Source of the DNA: Lyophyllum atratum
Taxonomy: Eukaryota > Basidiomycota > Agaricomycetes > Agaricales > Lyophyllaceae
NCBI GenBank assembly: GCA_014905825.1
Contig: JACGCN010000016.1
Span: 186,001-250,000 of the forward strand
Length of the DNA stretch: 64,000 nucleotides
Direction of reading: 5' to 3'
Part shown: piece by piece, positions 11,452 to 23,314 of the stretch
Layout: each line of letters begins with the position of its first letter
Position numbering within the stretch: the stretch's first letter is position 1
Translations under genes and position numbers: made by a program
The notes under the pieces: generated by a model
Told to the model about the DNA's origin: nothing
The model's database searches: none
The model's input: only the letters and a program-made list of their open reading frames with translations

Positions 11452-12765
11452 ATGTCCGAAGATTCACCGTTGCCGCAACAACATCCCGCTTTCGACCTGA
11501 ACGATATGATGTACGCGATGCCAACACGGGATGTCGCTCTGAAGGATCCAACATCCTTTATTCATCTCATGCCGAACGAAGTTCTCGGCGAAATCTTCGA
11601 ATGGCTGCGTCGTTTGCCACCTGGCAGGCACGGTGATCCGCAACATGGGCAGCCCCACGGACAGCCGATGCCCACTCCCATGCTTGTATCGCACGTATGC
11701 GGCCGCTGGCGAAAGGTTGTCATCGAAATGGTGTCACAGTGGACTCACCTTGAGATGTGTTCCACACGCTGCGCAGAGGTCTTTTCAGATTTACTCTCTA
11801 GGTCGAGGAAATTCGTTTTTTCGCTCGTAATTTGGCTTCCCGCCCTTGACATCCAGCGACGTCCATATGCTCAACAGGTTGAATTCAGGGAAACCTTCAT
11901 GGCCTTGGAGAAGAATATCTCCCGTCTGCATTATCTCTACATCCGATCAAATAATGCGACATTTTGCCTGATATTCAACATGTTACTCAAAAATGTCTCC
12001 TTCCCCGTCCTCGAATCCTTGGTACTAGATCAGGTCGACCCCACTACCCGACGATATCATGTCGGGCCTGTGAAGTTTAACCCTGCCGTCTTCCACACCC
12101 TCCGCATGGAAAATATCATGATTGACTGTGACGCCTCCAACCTGGCTGGTCTGCGCGTCGTACACCTTGTCAACTCTGCCGGAACGCTCTTAGACCAGAC
12201 CCAGTTAACTCACTCCACATATCCACTTATCCCTACAGCCCCGGCTATGCCGCAGCTCTTCGACCTGAAGGTTGATGGAACATACCTCTTCACATCCCCA
12301 GCATTCACGCCCTCCTTCGAAAGCACATCCCTCCGCAGTCTCACCCTCTCGCGCATTCAGATGTCCACTATTACGGCTGACGCCGTCGATCGCGTCGATC
12401 GCTTGCTCCGTATGACGTACGGCAACCTCCTAGAGAACCTCGTTCTCGACAGCCTCGATGTCCCCTCTTTCAAGTGCTTGGTGCTGCGCATGGCGAGCAG
12501 CCTTCCGAGATACTTCAGCGTGAAGCAACTTTCCCTCGCCAAGGTCGAAATGTCGATCATCGATCGCAATTTCATGAAAGCCTTCCCGCAGGTGATAAGG
12601 TTGAACCTGATCGATGTGAATGCAAGTCCCATCCTAGCATTTCTCGAGCACCCCGAGTTCATGCCGGATCTGACCCACATCAGAATCGACCATAAAGTGG
12701 TCCCTCGAATGGTAAGAAGGGTCAGTCTGGCGCCTCCCATTTCTGGTCCGACCGCTCCGCTGTGA
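11452..12765 (+). CDS. F-box protein
   Basis: Single open exon of 437 aa from the ATG at 11452 (MSEDSPLPQ); the frame is open a little further upstream but without an ATG. The F-box reads FIHLMPNEVLGEIFEWLRRL ... VSHVCGRWRKVVIEM..QWTHL, the common mushroom form in which the 'C..W' block precedes a 'LW/QW' block. The remainder shows repeated LESLVLDQV, LRSLTLSRI and LENLVLDSL units, i.e. irregular LRRs. Expected role: a substrate adaptor of an SCF complex; the substrate cannot be inferred. The gene stands alone between two non-coding stretches. Confidence 0.85.
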   Translation: MSEDSPLPQQHPAFDLNDMMYAMPTRDVALKDPTSFIHLMPNEVLGEIFEWLRRLPPGRHGDPQHGQPHGQPMPTPMLVSHVCGRWRKVVIEMVSQWTHLEMCSTRCAEVFSDLLSRSRKFVFSLVIWLPALDIQRRPYAQQVEFRETFMALEKNISRLHYLYIRSNNATFCLIFNMLLKNVSFPVLESLVLDQVDPTTRRYHVGPVKFNPAVFHTLRMENIMIDCDASNLAGLRVVHLVNSAGTLLDQTQLTHSTYPLIPTAPAMPQLFDLKVDGTYLFTSPAFTPSFESTSLRSLTLSRIQMSTITADAVDRVDRLLRMTYGNLLENLVLDSLDVPSFKCLVLRMASSLPRYFSVKQLSLAKVEMSIIDRNFMKAFPQVIRLNLIDVNASPILAFLEHPEFMPDLTHIRIDHKVVPRMVRRVSLAPPISGPTAPL

Positions 12766-13298
12766 GCATAGTACTCGTGGCTCTTTGAATTTGGATAGCG
12801 TGACCTGTTTCTTCCCTTTTTTACAGTCTAACCACCTGCCTCTGCACTATGCTTTCTTGCTATGTATACCCTACTCCCCGTCTTGCAGACATGATCAGAA
12901 TAGTCTCGGGCGCGTAATTTGAAGTGTAAAATTTCCCCTCGGAACTGATTCAAATCTCTGTCTTACCACGCCCATCGCGTAATCTTAGCCAGGTAATCGT
13001 CGAATGCATAATCGAAACAACCTCATTTAAATTCGAACGGGTCGTTGAGCAGAGGTAGCGGGCGACTTCTACTTTTTCGTAACGCGTGAATGGGTTTCAT
13101 ATTTGACCTGCTGTTTTTCGCTACCAGTCCGGAATATTACGGGGGAGCAAAATCGACACTAATAACACTGGATGACTCCGGCTCAAACTCTGGCTCTAAA
13201 TGCGGTAGTCAAAATGAAATTCGAGATCGATAGAATTAATCCTACCATCAAGATCCACAAGCATAATTCCAATTCCATGCGCAAGGCCTGGTGGTATA
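12766..13298. other. Intergenic (convergent 3' ends)
   Basis: 3' flanks of the plus-strand F-box gene and the next minus-strand gene. A minus-strand frame at 13196-13298 probably belongs to the C-terminus of that next gene. Confidence 0.45.
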
Positions 13299-15131
13299 TT
13301 ATGAGGGCTGAAGCTTGTGATACCTGATGAAGAGAAACGCACTCGCGAACCGGGGTTCATCGGTGACGGAGGCATAGAACTCGTGGTCGGCAATGTGTTC
13401 TTGGAGGCTTTCTGGGTCGGGCATACACTGAGTATCCCAATTCAAGAACAGTCCCGTGTCAGTCATCTGAAGACACGAGACAGCCCCCAAACACGATCGG
13501 TCTGCGAGGGATGGAACGCGGAAGATGGATAGATTGGGAGGTTTCTCCGCGTTGTATACCAGGGTCTCAGGCCAGTCAGGCTGCACAACGAATAGACCTG
13601 TTTTCTGGAATTATGTATATGAGACAGGTTTGACTAAATTAGCAAGGAGGATTAACGTACCGTAACGACTCCGATTCGACCGTTTTCGAACGCCAGATAT
13701 CTTGACGAATGACAAGGAGAACCTAACTGAACCTCGAGGGACAAATCGTAGGTCGTGACACCTGGCTTGAAAGCCCTCTCGAAGTACGGGATGATGATGA
13801 GTCGGGAGCTACACATGAGGGCGGCTAAGTGGGAACCGCATGGCGAGATGTGGACTGTGCATCCAAGATCTAGAGATTATAGACATGAGGAAGAGTTGAC
13901 CACTGACCAGCAACGAACTCGTCCACGATATTCGAGTCCACCAAAGGAATTCGACGAAAATCGACTTCTTGAGCGATCAATCTGGCTCCTCGGACTCCCC
14001 CATGAGGCCGGTTCGCGGAGACGGAGTAGTTCCAAGAAGCGAGAGGATTCCTCACGGCCGATATGTCTAAGACGGATTTTCCAGTCTCGCGAGAGAAGGC
14101 ACGCAGAAAACGAACACCGCAAAGAAGTACGTATCTTTCTGATACTTCGATGTAGTTGATATCTCCAAGATACTCCAGGATGCCTTCGCCTACCTCTCCA
14201 TTGGAGCCGCGCTGCGTTTGCTCGATCGTCTGAACAAGTGCACCTGTCCGCACGTCCCACAGAAATACCGCATCCCACGCAGCAGCGCCGAGGATTGGGT
14301 ATGAGAATCTGAACGCGCGGGTCGTCTGAGGTGGGCGCAGGACTGCCCAAGGTCGGAAGTGACCGCGAGTAGTTGCAGCTGACGAATACTTCTCGGCGGC
14401 GTTAGCGGAGACGCGTCGTTGGCGCGGACCAGGCAGTGACTCCGGAACCACGGAAGCTGCTTCATCATCGTTGAAATCATCGACGCGACGCCATACCTCC
14501 TTGGATCCATCGACGTAGTCGAAGATGACGAAGCCTTCACCGTATTCACAGTGGGCGTAGGGTCGGACATGACTCTGGTATATTGACGTGATGAGACGAC
14601 TATCATGGCTATGCTTGAAGAAGCTTACGTCGGGAAGCGACCATAATTTGAGATCATCCTGCAAGTCGGTAACTGTGAGACCCCCAACCGACGACGTCGT
14701 CAAGATATATCCAGCCTTTTCGTCGACTTTGATACGATGCACAAACTTCCCGGCACTCTCATGCGACGTCACGTCGGACGGTTCCTTTCCTGACCAGCTT
14801 TTTTCAATGTAATAGCGCTTCCGACCTGTCGAGCGAGCACTGTTCTATCATTCATTTACTTCCAGAAGCTTGAGAGATTCAGCTTACACAGATCCTTCCA
14901 ACTACTGACGCTGCCGACTGATCGCTGAGAATAAGATCTTATAGTATCCTCGAGCGAAATGGCCATCGACGATATGTATCTGTGTAGTAGGGCAGCCTTG
15001 TGGTAGATGGGATTTGCGTGAATCCCGATGAATTTCTGCCAGTTGCGGCACACAAGCGGCAAGATTGCAAGAGAATTAAGAGGGAGATAAGCCAAGATAG
15101 ATAGCGCCAGTTCTGGAGGCAAGTTGAACAT
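13299..15131 (-). CDS. F-box protein with WD40-like C-terminal region
   Basis: Five exons: 15131-14888, 14825-14629, 14574-13908, 13854-13661, 13604-13299 (535 aa); all phases fit and introns are 53-62 nt. The N-terminal F-box is MFNLPPELALSILAYLPLNS..LPLVCRNWQKF. The rest matches a conserved mushroom family by memory: KVDEKAGYILTTS, AHCEYGEGFVIFDY, GHFRPWAVLR, AVFLWDVRTGALVQTI, FSRETGKSVLDIS and SRYLAFENGRIGVV, i.e. blades of a propeller. The final ~18 codons of this frame look non-coding, whereas another frame from 13343 down to 13196 (SGITSFSPHNIPPG...) looks coding. Either a frameshift or an odd splice sits near 13341-13353. Role: probable SCF adaptor. Confidence 0.85.
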
Positions 15132-15924
15132 GGTGTCGAGATTCAAGGAGAGCTCTCGTGCCGTGCTTTAGGCGCTCCGAGTCGAGAATGGTTTGTGTGA
15201 GACTGATTTCATTTGAATTTCATCATAGGCCTGGCGGACCGTTTGATCCCGCAACCGGCAACTATACATACCCTGCAAAAGAAGTACAAATATTCGGAGT
15301 TTTCCGAGCCACAATTCCACCATCTCCTCAGACCAGGTCCGAGTCCTTATGTATGGTCGATGTACGGCCAAAAATCGTTTGGTAACCCGCCATGGAAAAG
15401 ATGCGCAATAGAAATGTCGGAACGTCGAGCTCACTCACTTCTCTCCCGCTCAGTAAACGAAACCTGCGAATCAATTTCGTAAATACCACTCAATCCTCGC
15501 TCCGTTGGCACCGGTGAGACGAGCGGATGTGGTATATTATAGTTTATGACTGAGAATTGCATGTGCTCGACTCTCACATCTCATACAGAAGTCGTGACTG
15601 ATCGCCGCTTGGCTGGATTATCGGCCCAAAGACTTCCTATGACATTACAAGGGTACTACAAGATCATATCGGGGGACAGGCAAAAGAAGCCAAGGAGGCA
15701 GAGGCCTTGCGGAATCACTATGGGGACCTGGTGAACACGAAGTATGACCGACTTATAGGTATGGACCATGGTAGATAACGAGGCACAAAAGGAAGGCTGC
15801 AATCTTGGACACGATCATATTTGTCTAATGTCTCTGTGTACAACACTCTTTCACCTTTCTGTATACCTACGTATATGTGCAACAAATCTTGCCCCTTGAC
15901 ATGCCTGACCCAGCGTTACTACCT
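15132..15924. other. Intergenic, no gene seen
   Basis: Upstream of the F-box/WD gene and downstream of the kinase gene. Only short frames without family character. Confidence 0.5.
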
Positions 15925-17225
15925 CTACGGGAGACATGCCAAACGGTTATATACGGCCCATATCGAAGGACGGTGCGCTGGTTCGGGCCTCCAGCATTCC
16001 TCGATCAGCGTCCACACCTGGTCCGGGACATCAGGAGGTCGCCCCGGACGACGCCCAGACGTGGTGTGCAGACATGTCATAATGTGAAAAACTGGGTGAT
16101 AAGGAGCCTCGCCGCTATAAAGCTTGCAGCCAAAAATTAATGCGAGGTTGCGCAGGAGTTCCTCAAGATGACCCACCTCGATAGCCAACATAGCGAAAGA
16201 AAATACGTCACTAGGGAATGTTGCTTTAGCGCTCGATAAACCATAATCTTCGGGTAATAACCGCTCTGGGGCCATCCATTGATATGTGCCTGCACCCGAG
16301 AAGCTTGACATGCGCGAGGATAAGGTCGACGCCAAGGATTGCGACTTCCCTGCATACCGCAGAGCTTCTTGGCAATGTCGGAGCAGGTATTCCTCTCTCG
16401 CTGGGTCAAGCGCAGCCAAGGGTAAGGGCTGGATATGCTCCTGTAGAGATGATATCCCGAAATCTGAAATGCAGGCCCTCTCTTTGTCATTAATGAGAAC
16501 ATTGGCCTGAATTTATAGGATTTTAGTAGTGTGTCCATCTGTGCATATATCATTGAAGTTTACCCCTTTCAAATCTCCGTGGACTACGTTATACTGATGC
16601 ATGAAGTGGAGACCATCGGCAACTTGTTCTAGCTACATCAATGTTTTAGCGGTAAGCGAAAGGGTCAAAGTCGCCCGTACCAATTCTTTTCGTGACGATT
16701 CCGGGTTTTTCTTCAAGAAATCCACAATGTTGCCATTTGACATCCATGGAAGCACGATACACAACCTGTACGGTTCTTGGACGACACCGATGAAAGGTAC
16801 GACGTTGGGATGATGTAGGATCTGCAAGATGAAAGCTTCTTTTAGGAATTTCTGAGAACCGATACCGCGAATCAATTACAGCACTGCCAGACAACTTAGC
16901 GAAAGAACAGACCTTCTTGACCCTTGCTATGGAGTCAGAATGCAATCTGAAGTCCTTTACTGCGACCTCTTGCGCCTTATGGAAGCCGTGACATACTACG
17001 GCGGACGCACCCGTCTCGATAGGCCGCTTTTGACTTAGCTTTGGGAACGGGATGATAAAGCTACTGGGAGAGACGAAGAATTTTTGGCACAATTGGATAA
17101 GGTAGTCGTAGTATTGCAACACCCGGGTTTTATCGTCAAAGTCTCGTGCGATCTGCCATTAAACAGGTCATCGTGATGGTTTAACTGAGATAATCAACAT
17201 GGCTCACCTCCACGAGTCTATGCAT
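15925..17225 (-). CDS. Protein kinase, TKL-like mushroom family (HGD catalytic loop)
   Basis: Exons 17225-17208, 17152-16913, 16851-16681, 16632-16564, 16506-16177 and 16122-15925 splice in frame to 341 aa. Visible kinase parts: degenerate glycine loop ETGASAVVCHG, lysine in EVAVKDF (residue 72), hinge VLPWMSNGNIVDFL, catalytic loop VVHGDLKGANVLIN (His161, Asp163), DFG at about residue 181, activation/P+1 segment GTYQWMAPERL, F-helix SDVFSFAMLAIE and a C-lobe ending with ECWRPEPAHRPS. HGD in place of HRD is usual in this expanded group of basidiomycete tyrosine-kinase-like kinases, and lysine, Asp and DFG are kept, so activity is likely. An N-terminal helical segment upstream (frame open to ~17333, no ATG) resembles the leader of relatives, so the true start may lie further upstream. 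Confidence 0.85.
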
Positions 17226-17359
17226 CGCATCCACACACAGTTGGCGTTCTGGACCGATCGTTTCTTTGCGCCTGAGCGTTCGCGCGGCAAATCTCCTGAG
17301 ATATATGAAAACCTCTTCACACCATCGGGAAAGCCTAAAGATGGAAGACTGTAGTCATT

Positions 17360-17831
17360 TCATGGGGGCATAGGATAGTCGTACTCTGCCTCGTCCATGC
17401 TATAGGTCGGACCTCCCTTCCACGACAACAGCCCAACGATGCGCCTCCGGACATTCTCGTGGTGCTGGACCCAGTATAAGTCGTCTCTTGCTCGATAAGC
17501 AAGAAAGAGATAGGCTTCTTGACATTTCGAAACCAGACATCTGACCAAACAGGCTTAGAGATCGTCCTGCACGTAACGAAAGGGACGGGGGCGTACTTCT
17601 GAGTGAAGGTCAACTGGCTGTGCACAAATCGGGGTGGAATATAAGAAAAATGTGCGATAACGGTCCGCAAGATGCTCTAAACACTCTGGTGCGTCAATGT
17701 AAGGCATGATGAGATCCCAAGCGATTATCTCGTACCCTTCCATACGGCATGGCCTCCGAGGCAAGTCGAATTTCGTATAGGTACCGCTGGACTTCCATTG
17801 AAGATAGCTGCAAATCGTTGAATGTAGACAT
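17360..17831 (-). CDS. Small conserved hypothetical protein (118 aa)
   Basis: Exons 17831-17736, 17676-17597 and 17540-17360. Introns are 59 and 56 nt with GTACGA/GTACGC donors; phases agree exactly. The ATG sits in CACCATGTC. Spliced sequence features: FNDLQLSSMEVQRYLYEI, IPPRFVHSQLTFTQK, CQEAYLFLAYRARDDLYW, LLSWKGGPTYSMDEAEYDY ending in PMPP. It looks like a soluble helical protein of a type I associate with mushroom genomes but cannot name. The stop lies 135 bp from the kinase start used here, on the same strand; whether transcription reads through is unknown. Confidence 0.65.
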
Positions 17832-18424
17832 GGTGGGTGAGGGAGAACTGATACAATCTCCACGTTGGCCGAGTACTATAGGGATAGCCTAAAGATTCTA
17901 TCTTCGATCCCACACGCCTTACAAAGCCTCGAGGTGCCAGTGGTCATGAGAGAACCCTGCATGTCAGTGGCTGATCAGCGAAGTCACGCCTTACACCCGG
18001 CCAGTCGCTTGCGAAGCTCCGGTGTGGGTCCACAGCATCATACATACACAAGGCCGCAGTACCGCCATCCGCCACCACGACCACCGCCTTGCCTAACCTC
18101 GTTCGCATTCCTGCAAGTATGAACTGATTGGAAGACCTTCTTTAGTATACCACTGCATTAACGAGAAAGGCTTACTTTGAAGTCCCGAAACAACTTCGTG
18201 GTAGGCTCCTTCAAGCTGCTCTGATGCCAACTGCCGTGATGCCCGTCATAGTCAAAGCTGTATTACAGCTGTCAATAAACGAGCTCGCCCCGCACGCTCA
18301 TTCTGTTTGCTCCTCAGGAGGGGTATGGTTTGGTGGAAAGGATGGCATCAATATGGTACAAGTATGTTACAAGGCTGTGTCAATAAAATCCACCCCGAGG
18401 GGCGATGAAATGAAGAGGATCGTC
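17832..18424. other. Intergenic, no gene seen
   Basis: Promoter of the 118-aa gene and 3' flank of the Cir_N protein gene. Plus-strand frames here lack coding character. Confidence 0.45.
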
Positions 18425-19440
18425 CTACCAGTACCGTTTGCGACCGCCGCCAATTTGGTGTTGCCCTCGGTCGTGATCTCGTGAGCCCCACCCCTTCTCT
18501 CTCCCGCGATGTGCCTCCTCAACTTCTCTTCGGTTAAATACATCGTCGTATCCGTCATCAACGCCGCCATGCACGGTGCTAGGCGTCTCGCTCCCCGCTA
18601 GCTCGCGCTTCTTCCGCCGTATTAGCTCCAGAGCACGCTCACGCTCCGAGGACTCTCGTGTGAGTCGGGCGTGCACCTCCGGAGCAGCCTTGGTGGCTCC
18701 TGGTGGTGGTGGACGCGGGCGGCGAAATGAACTGGATGAGGACGAGGAACCCGAGGACCGTGAGGCAAGCTGTTTGGTTATCGAAGTTAAAGGGTCATGT
18801 ATGGACTTGCGTGCTGTGTCCCGTTTTCTGCGTGAAATGTTAGATAAACGCCGAGACATTTTATAATCAACGTACCTTCGCTCGTCTGGTGTTTCTTCCG
18901 CTTGGTCCTTGCTGCGTTCGGAATACCAAGGTTTGAGGTCCTTGGCGGATGGGGCTAACGGAACTCCTTTCTCTGTTTCCGCAGGCTCTGCCTTTTTTGT
19001 CGCCCGTATTGCAGCTGTTATGGCAGTCTAAGGCATCGAGATTAGGATAAGGGGAAATGAAGGACATAGTGTCAGGACGCACATGCTCCAAGTCCTGGAA
19101 AAAATTGATATGGCCGTCCGTGGTTGGTAGTACTGCGACCCGAGTCGAGCTGCCCTCCGCAATTATCTTGTCAAGGTCCTCGTCCTTCCGCTTCTTCTTC
19201 GATGATTTCTCCGTAGCACCAGCCCGTTCTCGTAGTTGGTCTATCCGGGCTTCAGAGTCCTATGCTCATTATCAGGATGTTTGGGGTGAGAAGGTTTGGG
19301 AGACGTACTGCAAGCATCATCCTCCCTTCTTCCTTGGCCTCCTTCTGCCGAGCTTCTTCCTCATCTCTACGGACTTTCTCGATGTTATCTCGTCGGTAAG
19401 GATGATAAGACTTGTGATGCGCGATGTTTAGCTTTCCCAT
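18425..19440 (-). CDS. Cir_N domain protein, LENG1-like
   Basis: Exons 19440-19309, 19259-19083, 19027-18876 and 18827-18425 give 287 aa with introns of 48-55 nt. The N-terminus MGKLNIAHHKSYHPYRRDNI followed by EKVRRDEEEAR is the Cir_N signature (tryptophan/histidine-basic start, then a charged helix), shared with LENG1 and CIR. It continues with a helix to RMMLADSEARIDQLRER, a conserved GHINFFQDLE motif, KDLKPWYSERSK, and a basic C-terminal part with ERALELIRRKKRE and DDVFNRREVEEAHR. This order of motifs is that of LENG1 homologues, thought to be nuclear and spliceosome-associated; that role is from family knowledge, not from this sequence. Divergent neighbour: XPF, 252 bp away. Confidence 0.88.
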
Positions 19441-19692
19441 TGTGATGGCTGGTGGTGGTCACTGGTCAAAGGATGATCACAATTCGACCAAACAAATTTC
19501 AAATTCGAGTCATATGTCCGGCTCTCTTATAACGACCACCACTTCAATGCTTGAAAAACGTTGTACACTCTCCTCTAAGGCTTGAATAGCATCAAGGCTT
19601 CCGGTAATCCATCCTGAACTTACGGTTGTCAAGGCCAACACCAGTGAAGACTAACGCCACCGTCAACAATACCCTGGCAGTAACGTGAAGCC
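19441..19692. promoter_or_regulatory. Shared divergent promoter (LENG1-like / XPF)
   Basis: Only 252 bp separate the two start codons, so both promoters must lie here. No clear TATA box is seen. Confidence 0.6.
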
Positions 19693-22600
19693 ATGTCAAC
19701 CCTCCTTCCATTTCACAAAGCAATTTTGGAGCGAATACATGACCCAGCTACGAGCGACCTTCTCATCCTGGCGCGAGGACTTGGCCTGCGCAGGATAGTT
19801 TGTACTCTGATGAAAATTTACGACTCCCCGCAAAACCTTGTCTTGCTGGTTAATGCCACACCGGAAGAAGAGTCTGAGATTGGCGAAGAACTTGGAATCA
19901 TGGGATGTCGGAAACCTGGATTGCGCGTTCTTGGATATGAAACGGGGAGCAAGGACAGGTGGAGACAGGCAATTCATCCTCGCTGACAAGACGCTGACGT
20001 ATTTCAAGGCAGGAGCTATATAAGAAAGGAGGGTTAATTTCAGTCACATCGCGAATCTTGGTAGTCGACATGCTACAGTCAGACATCCCAACACATTTAA
20101 TCACTGGAATAATGGTCATGCATGCAGAAAAGTGAGTTGGCCTGCCAAATTCTCGACGTTACGCGTTGACATTGTCGTCCAGGGTCACCCCTTTGGTTTT
20201 AGATGCGTTTATCGTCCGATTGTACCGAGAAAAGAACAAGACTGGGTTCTTGAAAGCTTTCACTGATCAGCCGGAGCACATAACTAGCGGCCTGTCGCCT
20301 CTCAAAAACATCTTGAAGGAGCTGCAGCTCCGAAAAGTACATATCTTTCCGCGGTATTGACGTTTCTATTGTGTCTCAATCCCACCTTTTACGAACATGC
20401 TTCACCTACAGATTTCAAGAGGATGTCAAGAAATCTCTTGAGCGACGAAGAGCTGACGTTGTGGAATTGTCACAACCATTGACCGAGCCGATGTCAGATA
20501 TCCACCATGCAATCATTCAATGCATGTCAACTACTATCTCCGAGCTGAAGCGTTCGAACTCAACGGTAAGCATCGCCTTACCGTGGACGATGGAAACAAG
20601 ACGAACCTCACCCTTATAGCTCGATCTCGATGACTTCAACGTCGAAAACGCGTATTTCCGTTCATTTGACATCATAGTCCGCCGTCAGCTCGACACCGTC
20701 TGGCACAAAGTTGGTCCCAAGACGAAACAGCTTGTGAACGACCTCGGAACTTTGCGACGGCTTCTTTAGTACGTGGTCCTTCCTCTCTAGGCACCTTCCC
20801 TGCTAACGCAGACCAATCCAGTTATCTCTTGACATACGACCCGCTCCAGTTCCATGCATATCTAGAGACTCTGATTGCATCGAATACGACTACTGCCTCA
20901 GGCGGCGCCAAGCAACATCAGTCTCCCTGGCTTCTGACAGACGCAGCCCACATCATCTTCCAGGTAGCCAAACGGCGATGCTATACCGTTAGTTCTGGTT
21001 CCAAAGTCCAACTGCCCCAGGTGATCGATCTCGTCGACGATGAAGACGCGTGGGACGCCTTAAACGAGATCGAAAACACGAACGTCACGAGTACCAAAGG
21101 GAAGGCAAAAGAGAAGCGGCCATTCTGGCTTCCTGAAGGGATGGAGCCCGTTTTGGAGGAGTTGCCAAAGTGGAGCCTTCTGGCGGAGATATTGCAAGAG
21201 GCAGAGGAGGAAATGCTGAGGCAAGAATTGTTGCGAAAGCCGATCACAGCTGGTATGCTCCCTTCAAGAGGATCCTTATTGAAAGCCCGTCCAGTCTGAC
21301 CTCCCTTCTCCAGTGCCCACGGGATCTAATACCGTCCTCGTCATGGCATCATCAACACGCACCTGCAATGTCCTGACCGAATTCCTATCGACGGTCGATC
21401 CCGACGCCCCTGACGGGTTGAAAGGACGGAAAATGATGCTCCGCAAACTCCGGTTCTATTTGTGGTGGAAGGCGAAACTGGCTGAGCGGAAGCAGGAAGG
21501 GAAGTCGCATTTTGTGCTCCGGGACGGCGCGGGGCGTATGGGTGATGGGTTCGGAAAGTATTATGGCGCTGGAGATGAGGCCAGCGAGGCGTTGAAGAGG
21601 AAGGACAAGGCGATGGCGGAACGGGCTGGGAGTCGGAGAAGAACCAGGGGTGGAGCGCCTGCTGCTGCTGTTCCTAGTGGGAGAGATAATTCATCTAAGC
21701 CCGATCCCGCAGCCTCCGCCATGGGAGAGATACGAAACGAGGCAGAGAGTTTCGCACAATTGTAGGTCGTCTCCGGAAACCTCGTAACATGCACTGAACG
21801 TTTCTAAGTCAGGAAACACAGGGCGGAGAAGGTTCCGCAGATATACCACCGGAGCTCGTGGATGATATGGTACTAATGGACTTCAAGTCCGGCGCATTTG
21901 AAAGCGAGTTCGACGTGCATTATGGGCTACTCGCTCCAGAGCAGACTGTGCTCGTGCGGGCGTACTCGGACGACAGTGACGATCGGACGCTGGCCGAGAT
22001 TCAGCCGAAATTCATTGTCATGTTCGAGCCCAATATGGAGTTCATTCGACGAATCGAAGTACGTGGCTGATAGACATCCAGTTCATGTGGTCTGACGTGC
22101 AGTTTCGTAGGTGTACAAGAGTGCTAACCCAGGACTGGCGGTGCGGGTGTATCACATGGTCTACGGCAACTCATGCGAGGAACATAAATACCTCGCGGGC
22201 ATCAGGAGGGAGAAAGAGTCTTTCGAGAGGCTCATTAAAGAGCGTGGAGTGCGTACATTTTCCCATTCGTATCACTACATCTGTCGTTCTGATAGCTCGA
22301 CAGTCTATGCTCCTACCATTATTCGAGGAACGCCGGGATGCCTCTAGCGATGCGATGATCCAGACTATCAGCTCACGAATAGCGGGAGGAAGACGAGAAC
22401 TAAGTACACAGCCTTCGCAGGTATAGCTGCCGCGGTCTCTTCCTTCTACGTATTCACTGATATCCCCGTGGCAACTTTCAGGTGATAGTTGATATGCGAG
22501 AGTTTCGGTCCACGCTACCGTCCCTCCTCCATGCTTCGAATATGCTAGTTATTCCCGCAACTCTGACAGTTGGGGATTACATCATTACGCCTGAAATTTG

Positions 22601-23314
22601 TGTCGAGCGGAAGAGCTTGGCGGATCTCAAGTCGAGTTTCAACAGCGGACGTCTGTGCGTATCCTTTTTGTCGTTCCCCCACTTCGCGACTCATGCAACA
22701 ACCGCAGCTATACCCAATGCGAATTGATGTCCGTGCATTACAAGACACCGATGCTCCTTATCGAGTTCGAAGAAGATAAGGCATTCACGCTCGATGTAAG
22801 TTGTATCCCTTAAGAGAACCTACGTCGCTGATTCAGGGACGAATGTAAGGTCGTATCCGATATAAAATCGTACACCAAACCGACCGGCAAATATCCTGTG
22901 AAGAAGAAAGATGGTGCAGCGGAGGCCGACCAAGCTGCTATGCTGCAATCAAAAATCTGCCTTCTGACGCTTACGTTCCCGCGCGTGCGAATTATATGGT
23001 CGTCGTCACCGTATGCCACTGCCGAGATATTTAGGGACTTGAAAGCAAATAATCCAGAACCCGATCCTACGAAGGCAATTGCGATTGGCGCAGACGACGA
23101 CCCAGAAGCAGGGGCAGGTGTCAATGCGGCGGCCGAAGAACTTCTTCGATGCCTTCCTGGTATCAGCGCAAAGAATATCAAACATGTTATGGGTAAGATA
23201 AACACAGTTCGTGAACTTTGCGAGATGGATATCTTCCAAGTTCAAGACCTGCTTGGTGTCGAGCCAGGGAAAAGCTGTTGGGAATTTATGCACAGGGGCG
23301 AGAACACCAAGTAA
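19693..23314 (+). CDS. ERCC4: DNA repair endonuclease XPF / Rad1 / Rad16
   Basis: Thirteen exons: 19693-19958, 20009-20131, 20183-20353, 20412-20565, 20620-20768, 20822-21252, 21314-21761, 21809-22058, 22111-22252, 22296-22420, 22482-22654, 22708-22795, 22850-23314, giving 994 aa, the usual fungal length. The N-terminal ~560 residues are the inactive SF2 helicase-like region ([37 protein letters not shown]). The ERCC4 nuclease domain starts near residue 754 ([17 protein letters not shown]) and carries the catalytic [19 protein letters not shown], i.e. the GDX(n)ERKX3D motif intact. The last ~60 residues hold a double helix-hairpin-helix ([16 protein letters not shown] ... [13 protein letters not shown]) for pairing with ERCC1/Rad10. 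Role: 5' incision in nucleotide excision repair, crosslink repair and single-strand annealing. Three introns end with AAG rather than CAG/TAG. Confidence 0.96.
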
